A stretch of 6,546 bases of DNA from an uncultured Anaerotruncus sp. (GTDB taxonomy: Bacteria; Bacillota; Clostridia; Oscillospirales; Ruminococcaceae). The notes below the pieces were generated by a model. The model did no database searches. It saw only the letters and a list, made by a program, of their open reading frames with translations, and was not told where the DNA came from. The position numbers and the translations under genes are program-made. Positions 1 through 5,134 of this stretch are shown here, piece after piece (the first letter of the stretch is position 1; each line of letters opens with the position of its first letter). The stretch lies in the NCBI RefSeq assembly GCF_902490045.1, contig NZ_CABUCJ010000125.1, positions 1 through 6,546 on the forward strand. The letters run 5' to 3'.

Positions 1-29
1 CTCTTTTGACTTTTCCAGGCGCTTCCGGC

Positions 30-1196
30 TTAGATGAACGCCTGTTCGACGCGGATGACCGCGAAGTATTTCGGATCGATCGCCTGCACGCCCTCGCGCA
101 CGCGCTGGGCGACCTGCGCGTCGCTCAGGCGGAAGCGGTGGGGCACCGACACGTCGAAGATCAGGTTGGTGTGGGTGACGCCGTTCACCATGCGGAAGTC
201 GTGAATCGAGACCGCCGGGTCAATCCCGCGCACCATCTGCTCCACCCTTTCCCGCAGCGCGCCGATCTCGCCGTCGTCGACGGCGACGGGGTCCATGTGG
301 ATGGTCACGTCGCAGCCGAACCTGTGCCGCAGCTCCAGCTCGATGACGTCCACCGCGTCGTGCATCGCCAGGATGTCCGCGTTGCAGGGCATCTCGGCGT
401 GCAGCGAGATGATCCGCCGCCCCGGCCCGTAATCGTGCACGATGAGGTCGTGCACCCCCGACACCTCGTCATGGGAGAGCACCGCCTCCTCGATCTGCCG
501 GACGAACGCGGCGTCCGGAGCCTGCCCGAGCAGGGGGGAGAGGCTGTCGCGCGCGGTGGTCCAGCCGGTGTAGAGGATGAAAAGGGCGACGAGCATGCCG
601 ATCCAGCCGTCGATATTGATTTTTGCGAAATAGCTGACGGCGATCCCCAGGACGACCGCCGAGGTCGCGACCGCATCGGTGAGGCTGTCCATCGCGGTCG
701 CCTTCATCGCGGTGGAGCCGAGCCGGTTCCCAAGCGAGCGGTTGAACCAGCACATCCACAGCTTGACGGCGATCGAGAGAAGCAGGATAACCACCGACAC
801 GACGCTGAAGGACACCGCCTCGGGGCGCAGGATCTTTGCGATCGAGCCGCGCGCCAGCTCGAGCCCGACGAGCAGGATGGCCATCGACACGGCCAGCCCC
901 GAAAGGTACTCAATCCGCCCGTGCCCGAAGGGGTGCTCGCTGTCCGCGGGGGCGCAGGCCATCTTGAAGCCGACGAGGGTCACGACCGACGAACCGGCGT
1001 CCGAGAGGTTGTTGAAGGCGTCCGCCACGATCGCGATCGACGAGGTGAGCCATCCGGCCGCCGCCTTCGCCGCGAAGAGGCAGAGGTTGAGGAAAATCCC
1101 CACCACGCCCGAAAAAACGCCGTACCGGCCGCGAACCTCCGGGTCCTCCACCCGGTCGCTGTCCCGCACGAAACGGCGCAGCAAAAAGTTGATCAT
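30..1196 (-). CDS. CDF-family cation efflux transporter, probable Mn-type, with two C-terminal domains
   Basis: Cation diffusion facilitator, 388 residues: a membrane antiporter that exports divalent metal for protons, normally as a dimer. About six membrane segments fill residues 28-215. The family signature HPFGHGR is at 88-94. The metal-site helices read N62-x3-D66 (in ADAFNNLSDAGSS) and D170-x3-D174 (DSLTDA). From family knowledge, Zn-type members have His in the second motif, whereas Asn/Asp with Asp/Asp is typical of Mn exporters, so manganese is the likelier substrate (inference). The cytoplasmic part has two ferredoxin-like stretches, about 225-304 and 310-388, where many relatives have one. 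The start is the ATG at 1196, since MINFLLRRF fits the family; the frame opens upstream only with TTG codons. Its ribosome site is weak (GGATGAG). It lies downstream of DUF3006 behind a candidate terminator and may depend on read-through. Confidence 0.93.
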   Translation of the reverse strand: MINFLLRRFVRDSDRVEDPEVRGRYGVFSGVVGIFLNLCLFAAKAAAGWLTSSIAIVADAFNNLSDAGSSVVTLVGFKMACAPADSEHPFGHGRIEYLSGLAVSMAILLVGLELARGSIAKILRPEAVSFSVVSVVILLLSIAVKLWMCWFNRSLGNRLGSTAMKATAMDSLTDAVATSAVVLGIAVSYFAKINIDGWIGMLVALFILYTGWTTARDSLSPLLGQAPDAAFVRQIEEAVLSHDEVSGVHDLIVHDYGPGRRIISLHAEMPCNADILAMHDAVDVIELELRHRFGCDVTIHMDPVAVDDGEIGALRERVEQMVRGIDPAVSIHDFRMVNGVTHTNLIFDVSVPHRFRLSDAQVAQRVREGVQAIDPKYFAVIRVEQAFI

Positions 1197-1235
1197 ATCC
1201 CACTCATCCAATCTGTACAAATTGCGGGCCCGCCG

Positions 1236-1265
1236 AAAAGGGACGGAACGCGACCCGCGCGTCCC
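1236..1265 (-). terminator. Candidate intrinsic terminator between DUF3006 and CDF genes
   Basis: Read leftward, GGGACG pairs with CGTCCC and, inside it, CGCG pairs with CGCG around a GGT loop, with a three-base bulge (TTC) on the 3' side. TTTT follows at 1239-1236. The hairpin begins 17 bases past the DUF3006 stop codon. The stem is very strong but the T tract is only four long, so it may be partial and set a lower level for the transporter gene. Confidence 0.45.
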
Positions 1266-1282
1266 GCCCCGTCCGAGCCGGC

Positions 1283-1498
1283 CTATTTTTCCCAGAGGGC
1301 CTCCATCTTTTCGCGGATGCGGGCGCGCCTTGCGGCGGTCGCCTCCGAATCGATCCTGAATTCGCCGATCTCGTGGACGACGATGTCGCCCTCCCCCGCC
1401 TCGCGGGGCAGGCGCGCGCGCTCGACGCCGATCGTCTCGCCGTTCTCCGCCTCCAGGATGGCAAAGTTCCCCTCAAACCGGTCGATGCTGTACCGCAT
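1283..1498 (-). CDS. DUF3006 domain small protein
   Basis: A 71-residue protein matching the DUF3006 family. It opens with the typical MRYSIDRFEGNFAILE, followed by an acidic beta-rich middle (GETIGVERARLPREAGEGDIV, residues 20-40, with a Pro at 31) and a basic C-terminal helix (RRARIREKMEALWEK). It has no signal peptide or membrane segment, so it is probably a small cytosolic beta-barrel-like fold. The function of the family is not known to me. The ATG at 1498 lies 11 bases past the stop of the cytidylate kinase-like gene. Its ribosome site (GAGGAAG) is formed by that gene's last sense codons, about 14 bases from the ATG, which is a long spacing. The two are therefore very likely co-transcribed and may be translationally coupled. 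Confidence 0.88.
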   Translation of the reverse strand: MRYSIDRFEGNFAILEAENGETIGVERARLPREAGEGDIVVHEIGEFRIDSEATAARRARIREKMEALWEK

Positions 1499-1509
1499 GG
1501 GTATTTCGT

Positions 1510-2127
1510 TCACTTCCTCATGGCCGCGAAGCCTTTGATCAGCTCCACCGCGTCCCGGGTGGACAGCAGGCTGCTGTCGAACGAAAGATGGTAGCTGCCG
1601 ATCTCCCCCCACTTTTTGTCCGAGTAGGAGTTGTAATACGCGGCGCGTTTTTTATCGATCTTGGAAATCATGTCCTTCGCCTCGCCGCCGCTCATCTCAT
1701 AGAGCCGCTTGACCCGCTCGACGCGGTACTGGAGCGGCGCGTGGATGAACACGTTGAGGCAGTCCGGCTCGTCGCGCAGCGCGTAATCGGCGCAGCGCCC
1801 GACGATGACGCAGTCATGCTCCCGGACGATCTTGCGGATCGCGTCGAACTGCGCCAAAAACAGCTTCTGGTTGATCGGGACATGGTCCACGCCCATCATA
1901 TTCCCCATTGAATACGGATTTACCGACATGGAGTAGAGCAGGCTGCTGACCGGTTTTTCATCGTTGCTTTCAAACAGGTCCCTGCTGATGCCGCTTTCCT
2001 TTGCCGCGACCTCGAGCAGCTCCTTGTCGTAGAACTCCACGCCGAGGGAATCCGCCAGCGCCTTCCCGATCTCCCGGCCGCCGCTGCCAAACTCCCTTCC
2101 GATGGTGATGATCGCCCGTTTCGCCAT
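1510..2127 (-). CDS. Cytidylate kinase-like family protein (P-loop nucleotide kinase fold)
   Basis: A 205-residue protein of the cytidylate kinase-like family (Cytidylate_kin2 type). It has a glycine-rich P-loop GREFGSGGREIG at residues 10-21, after a short strand (AIITI). Other marks are the strand and turn VIVGRCADYAL at 107-117, the basic HAPLQYRVERVKR stretch at 129-141 (nucleotide or lid side), and the family-typical DKKRAAYYNSYSDKKWGE at 158-175 followed by YHLSFDSS. These point to a phosphotransferase of nucleotides or a related small molecule. The true substrate of this family is not established, and it is not the canonical Cmk. The start at 2127 is supported by AAAGGAG eight bases upstream. 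It is first in a leftward operon with DUF3006, about 55 bases downstream of a near-consensus promoter. Confidence 0.9.
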   Translation of the reverse strand: MAKRAIITIGREFGSGGREIGKALADSLGVEFYDKELLEVAAKESGISRDLFESNDEKPVSSLLYSMSVNPYSMGNMMGVDHVPINQKLFLAQFDAIRKIVREHDCVIVGRCADYALRDEPDCLNVFIHAPLQYRVERVKRLYEMSGGEAKDMISKIDKKRAAYYNSYSDKKWGEIGSYHLSFDSSLLSTRDAVELIKGFAAMRK

Positions 2128-2189
2128 GACAACCGCTCCTTTCCCGCCCGTTTCCCACAGGCCGTCCGAATTGCCTTTGCCGTATCCTT

Positions 2190-2218
2190 ATTATACGCTT
2201 TCCGCGCCGGTTTTTCAA
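2190..2218 (-). promoter_or_regulatory. Sigma-A-type promoter for the cytidylate kinase-like operon
   Basis: Read leftward there is TTGAAA (2218-2213), a spacer of exactly 17 bases, then TATAAT (2195-2190), a perfect -10. Transcription would start near 2183, giving a leader of about 55 bases before the ATG at 2127. The match is strong, so high expression is likely unless repressed. Confidence 0.8.
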
Positions 2219-2221
2219 CCT

Positions 2222-2250
2222 CCGGAAACCGCGCCGGGCAGATTTTCCGG
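2222..2250. repeat. Inverted repeat between divergent promoters
   Basis: CCGGAAA (2222-2228) and TTTCCGG (2244-2250) form 7-bp arms around a 15-base centre. The repeat sits just upstream of the leftward -35 box, and the rightward -35 box lies 20 bases beyond it. It runs into a perfect 10-bp palindrome, GGGCGCGCCC, at 2249-2258. It could be an operator shared by the two divergent units. In GC-rich DNA such arms also arise by chance. Confidence 0.3.
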
Positions 2251-2270
2251 GCGCGCCCGCGCGGGAACGC

Positions 2271-2299
2271 TTGACAGGCCCGGCCGTTCCCCTTAGACT
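2271..2299 (+). promoter_or_regulatory. Sigma-A-type promoter for the DUF5655 gene
   Basis: A perfect -35 TTGACA (2271-2276) is followed by a 17-base spacer and TAGACT (2294-2299), four of six matches to TATAAT. Transcription would start near 2306, about 38 bases before the ATG at 2344. It is back to back with the leftward promoter at 2190-2218. Confidence 0.7.
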
Positions 2300-2343
2300 G
2301 GAAGAGACGGGCGCGTCCCGATGAACGTTACGGAGGCGGGGCC

Positions 2344-2718
2344 ATGATCACCGACGAGCTGATGTTTTTTGACAACATGCCGCGGATGCTGCCGCTCTAT
2401 GAGGCGCTCCGCGAAAAGCTGTTCGACGCCTATCCCGGTATGGAGATCAGGGTCTCCAAAACGCAGATCTCCTTCCGCTGCCGGTACGGCTTCGCCGCGG
2501 CCTCTCTGCCGTGGAGGCGGGTCAAAGGGTGGCCGGCGGAATACCTGCTGGTCTCCTTCGGGCTTTCGTATCGCAGGCAGTCGCCGCGCATCGCCCGGGC
2601 CGTGGAGGCCTGTCCCAACCGCTGGACCCACCACGTCGTTGTGGAGCGCGCGGAGGAGATCGACGAAGAGCTTCTGGGCTGGATCGACGAGGCTTACCGG
2701 TTCTCCATGAGCAAGTGA
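2344..2718 (+). CDS. DUF5655 domain protein
   Basis: A 124-residue soluble protein resembling the DUF5655 family. Features that led me there are YPGMEIRVSKTQISF at residues 30-44, YLLVSFGL at 67-74, SPRIARAVE at 80-88, PNRWTHHVVV at 91-100 and the acidic C-terminal helix EEIDEELLGWIDEAYRFS. The family also occurs fused to or near DNA-binding and transport domains. Its biochemical function is not known to me, though the conserved RWTHH segment could be a ligand or active site. GGAGG at 2332-2336, seven bases before the ATG at 2344, fixes the start. The gene is monocistronic, with its own promoter upstream and a bidirectional hairpin terminator 18 bases after the stop codon. No signal peptide or membrane segment is seen. 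Confidence 0.85.
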   Translation: MITDELMFFDNMPRMLPLYEALREKLFDAYPGMEIRVSKTQISFRCRYGFAAASLPWRRVKGWPAEYLLVSFGLSYRRQSPRIARAVEACPNRWTHHVVVERAEEIDEELLGWIDEAYRFSMSK

Positions 2719-2730
2719 CGGCGGGCAAAT

Positions 2731-2761
2731 AAAAAAGCGGCGGTAAAACCGCCGCTTTTTT
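2731..2761. terminator. Bidirectional intrinsic terminator
   Basis: GCGGCGG (2737-2743) pairs perfectly with CCGCCGC (2749-2755) around a TAAAA loop. Six A bases precede the stem and six T bases follow it. It therefore works as a U-tract terminator for the rightward DUF5655 gene (stop 2718) and for the leftward DUF378 gene (stop 2772), which converge here. Confidence 0.92.
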
Positions 2762-2771
2762 GGGGCCGCCG

Positions 2772-2975
2772 TCAGACCGCGTCGCGCGTTTCGGGGCGGA
2801 AGAGGAGCGAGATGCACCAGATCGCGCCGAGGGCGACGAGGGTATAGATGATGCGGCTGAAGATGCTTGCCGAGCCTCCGAAGAGCCATGCGACCGCGTC
2901 AATCTGGAAGATGCCGATCAGGCCCCAGTTGATGCCGCCGATGATGGTCAGGATCAGCGCAATTTTATTGATCAA
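2772..2975 (-). CDS. DUF378 small membrane protein, probable TTG start
   Basis: A 67-residue integral membrane protein of the DUF378 family. Helix 1 (about residues 4-23, INKIALILTIIGGINWGLIG) carries the family-typical GxxNWGL. A loop with AWLFGG follows, then helix 2 (about 41-59, RIIYTLVALGAIWCISLLF) and a short charged tail. The role of the family is unknown. No ATG is available at the N-terminus. A TTG at 2984 touches the AGGAGG at 2990-2985, which is too close for initiation. The TTG at 2975 is nine bases from it and gives MINKIALIL, the usual family start, so I chose that. The start overlaps the last 11 bases of the upstream secreted-protein gene, whose codons supply the ribosome site, so translational coupling is likely. 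Confidence 0.87.
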   Translation of the reverse strand: MINKIALILTIIGGINWGLIGIFQIDAVAWLFGGSASIFSRIIYTLVALGAIWCISLLFRPETRDAV

Positions 2976-3402
2976 TCCAGTCAACCTCCTTGATCAGTTG
3001 GGACGCGCCGTTATCAGTCTGCCCGGAAAAATCGGGATTTATGCACCGGATGCGGGGAGCCCCGCCGGGCGCGTCCTCCCCGGAGGAAAGCACCGTGAAA
3101 CCGGCGGCGGCGGACTCTGCCGCGAAGACCGACACGCGGTCCACCTCCTCACGCCTCAACACCCGGTAGGGCATCAGCGGCGCGCCCTCGTAGAAGAGAA
3201 CCGCGCGGCCCCCTTCGGGCGCGAGGGTCACCGCCAGCGCCTCAAACGGGCCGGTTTCCCGTTCGATGGCCGCCGCGTCAAGCCGGTAGGGCCCGCCCGC
3301 GGGCAACGTCACAATCCGCTGTCCGCCCGCGGCGTACACCCGCATCGAGCAGAGCACCGCCATGCCGAGCGCGAGCACCGCCGCCGCAATCAGCCGTTTC
3401 AT
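2965..3402 (-). CDS. Secreted protein of unknown family
   Basis: A 145-residue protein with a clear Sec signal peptide: MKR, a hydrophobic core LIAAAVLALGMAVLCSM, then VYA|AGG, a signal peptidase I site after about residue 24. C18 is not in a good lipobox (A-V-L-C), so a lipoprotein is unlikely. The mature part is about 120 residues and looks beta-rich (RIVTLPAGGPYRLDAAAIE at 29-47, ALAVTL, RAVLFYEG, DRVSVFAAESAAAGFTVLSSGE at 88-109). It has one other Cys (C120) and ends in an acidic tail. I do not recognise the family. The start at 3402 is supported by GAAGGAGGG about eight bases upstream. A longer open frame continues upstream, but only as antisense of guaA, and it lacks a signal or family match. 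The gene's end overlaps the DUF378 start, so the pair may form a cell-envelope unit. Confidence 0.75.
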   Translation of the reverse strand: MKRLIAAAVLALGMAVLCSMRVYAAGGQRIVTLPAGGPYRLDAAAIERETGPFEALAVTLAPEGGRAVLFYEGAPLMPYRVLRREEVDRVSVFAAESAAAGFTVLSSGEDAPGGAPRIRCINPDFSGQTDNGASQLIKEVDWIDQ

Positions 3403-3435
3403 TGCGTCATCCCTCCTTCGTCTTTTTTTCCGCGC

Positions 3436-3459
3436 CCGCGCCGGTTTTGCACGGCGCGG
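3436..3459 (-). other. Strong leader hairpin upstream of the secreted-protein gene
   Basis: CCGCGCCG (3436-3443) and CGGCGCGG (3452-3459) make a perfect 8-bp stem with an 8-base loop. It lies 34 bases upstream of the leftward ATG at 3402, so it would fall in that gene's 5' leader if transcription starts further right. It is followed by an A-rich run in that direction, so it is not a terminator for that strand. It could shield or stabilise the leader. Confidence 0.35.
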
Positions 3460-3491
3460 CACGCAGGCAGGAACAATCGTTTCCTTGCCGC

Positions 3492-3520
3492 TTGTATTTT
3501 GCGTCTTTTTGTGGCAAAAT
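3492..3520 (+). promoter_or_regulatory. Weak candidate promoter for guaA
   Basis: TTGTAT (3492-3497), a 17-base spacer and CAAAAT (3515-3520) give partial matches to both boxes (three and four of six). They would start transcription near 3527, with a leader of about 41 bases. This is the best match I find between 3403 and 3567. Such a leader is too short for a purine riboswitch, and none is visible. Confidence 0.3.
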
Positions 3521-3521
3521 A
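3495..3521. repeat. Perfect 8-bp inverted repeat upstream of guaA
   Basis: TATTTTGC (3495-3502) and GCAAAATA (3514-3521) are exact inverted copies around an 11-base T-rich centre. The repeat overlaps the candidate guaA promoter and lies between two divergent genes. Arm centres are 19 bases apart, about two helical turns, which suits a dimeric repressor. It is AT-rich in a GC-rich neighbourhood. Confidence 0.4.
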
Positions 3522-3567
3522 AACGTATTCCCGCAGGTATCTGATAAAAAAGGATTGATGAACCCAT

Positions 3568-5100
3568 ATGAACCACCAGACGGTCGTAATCCTCGACTTC
3601 GGCGGGCAGTATAACCAGCTGATCGCCCGCCGGGTCCGCGAATGCGCGGTCTACTGCGAGGTGCTCCCCTGCCGGACTCCGCTGGAGGAGGTCTTCGCGA
3701 AAAACCCCATCGGCATCATCTTCACGGGCGGCCCCAACAGCGTCTATGAGGAGGATTCCCCCCACATCGACCGCGCCGTCTTTGAACGCGGCGTCCCCGT
3801 GCTGGGCATCTGCTACGGCATCCAGCTGATGGCGCACACCCTCGGCGGGCATGTCACCAGCCCCGATTCGCGCGAGTACGGCAAGACGGTTACATACTAC
3901 GACGCCTCCTGCCCGCTCTTTGCGGGGCTCCCGGACAAAGGCGTCTCGTGGATGAGCCACACCGACTATATCGACCGGCTTCCCGAGGGCTTCACCGCCG
4001 CGGCGCACACCGACTGCTGCCCCACCGCCGCGATGCAGAACCCCGAAAAAAAGCTCTACGGCTTACAGATGCACCCCGAGGTGCTCCACACGGAAAACGG
4101 CGTCGCCATGCTCCACAATTTCCTCTACCGGGTGTGCGGCGCGAAGGGCGACTGGACGATGGGCGATTACGCCCGCAATACGGTCGCGTCCCTGCGCGAA
4201 AAGGTCGGGGACGGCAAGGTGCTGCTCGGGCTTTCGGGCGGCGTGGACAGCTCGGTCGCGGCAGCGCTGCTCTCCCGGGCGGTCGGAAACCAGCTCACCT
4301 GCATTTTCGTCGACCACGGCCTCATGCGCAAAAACGAGGGGGACGAGGTCGAGGAGGCCTTCCGCGGGCACGACCTCAACTTTGTCCGCGTCGACGCGGG
4401 CGGCCGCTTCCTCGATAAGCTCGCGGGCGTGACCGACCCCGAGCGAAAGCGCAAGATCATCGGCGAGGAGTTCATCCGCGTCTTTGAGGCGGAGGCCAAA
4501 AAGCTCGGGCGGGTCGACTACCTCGCGCAGGGCACCATCTATCCCGACGTGATCGAATCGGGCGCGGGCGACGCTGCGACGATCAAGAGCCACCACAATG
4601 TGGGCGGACTCCCCGATTACGTCGATTTCAAGGAGATCCTCGAGCCGCTGCGGCTGCTCTTCAAGGACGAGACCCGCGCGCTCGGCAGGGAGCTCGGCCT
4701 GCCCGATTACCTTGTCGACCGCCAGCCCTTCCCCGGCCCGGGGCTCGCCGTGCGCATCGTCGGCGAGATCACCCGCGAAAAGGTCGCGGTTTTGCAGGAT
4801 GCCGACTGGATCTTCCGCGAGGAGATCGCGCGGGCGGGACTGGAAAAGGAGGTCCACCAGTATTTCGCGGTGCTCACCGACATGCGGTCGGTCGGCGTCA
4901 TGGGCGACGGGCGCACCTACGACTACACCGTCGCGCTGCGCGGCGTCACCACCACCGACTTCATGACCGCCGACTGGGCGCGCATCCCCTACGAGGTGCT
5001 CGACCTCGTCAGCCGCCGGATCGTCAACGAGGTGCGCGGCATCAACCGGATCGTCTACGATATCACATCCAAGCCGCCCGCGACCATCGAATGGCTCTGA
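3568..5100 (+). CDS. guaA: GMP synthetase, glutamine-hydrolysing
   Basis: The last step of guanine nucleotide synthesis: XMP + ATP + glutamine gives GMP. At 510 residues it is full length. The class I glutaminase domain (about 1-190) has the nucleophile C82 in GVPVLGICYG and the pair H169/E171 in MHPEV. The ATP-pyrophosphatase domain has the loop SGGVDSS at 223-229, the lid KSHHNVGGLP at 340-349 and PFPGPG at 387-392. The dimerisation part has GVMGDGRTY at 443-451 and the XMP-binding tail with R494, K502 and E508. The C-terminus is IEWL; family members normally end IEWE. ATG 3568 gives the family N-terminus (VVILDFGGQYNQLIARRVRE). Its ribosome site is poor: AGGA ends 13 bases upstream, with an out-of-frame ATG at 3558 in between. 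A second GMP synthetase gene follows after 34 bases, probably in the same transcript. Confidence 0.97.
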   Translation: MNHQTVVILDFGGQYNQLIARRVRECAVYCEVLPCRTPLEEVFAKNPIGIIFTGGPNSVYEEDSPHIDRAVFERGVPVLGICYGIQLMAHTLGGHVTSPDSREYGKTVTYYDASCPLFAGLPDKGVSWMSHTDYIDRLPEGFTAAAHTDCCPTAAMQNPEKKLYGLQMHPEVLHTENGVAMLHNFLYRVCGAKGDWTMGDYARNTVASLREKVGDGKVLLGLSGGVDSSVAAALLSRAVGNQLTCIFVDHGLMRKNEGDEVEEAFRGHDLNFVRVDAGGRFLDKLAGVTDPERKRKIIGEEFIRVFEAEAKKLGRVDYLAQGTIYPDVIESGAGDAATIKSHHNVGGLPDYVDFKEILEPLRLLFKDETRALGRELGLPDYLVDRQPFPGPGLAVRIVGEITREKVAVLQDADWIFREEIARAGLEKEVHQYFAVLTDMRSVGVMGDGRTYDYTVALRGVTTTDFMTADWARIPYEVLDLVSRRIVNEVRGINRIVYDITSKPPATIEWL

Positions 5101-5119
5101 GGCCGGCGCGGCAGGACAT

Positions 5120-5126
5120 GGGAGGT
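5120..5126 (+). promoter_or_regulatory. Strong ribosome site of the second GMP synthetase gene
   Basis: GGGAGGT lies eight bases before the ATG at 5135, much better than the site of the upstream guaA. This confirms independent initiation of the second gene at 5135 and argues against it being a decayed remnant. Confidence 0.7.
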
Positions 5127-5134
5127 AACAGCAT

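Noticed and set aside
6..1538. Long rightward open frame of 510 codons
   Set aside because: It lies antisense to the CDF and DUF3006 genes, is rich in Arg, His, Asp and Val with no recognisable fold, and is a GC-bias shadow.
3403..3567. Purine riboswitch or PurBox upstream of guaA
   Set aside because: I see no conserved purine aptamer core with three helices, no CCGAAC-type PurBox, and too little space after the candidate promoter.
3403..4008. N-terminal extension of the secreted-protein frame into guaA
   Set aside because: The signal peptide and ribosome site place the start at 3402; the extension is antisense to guaA and has no family character.
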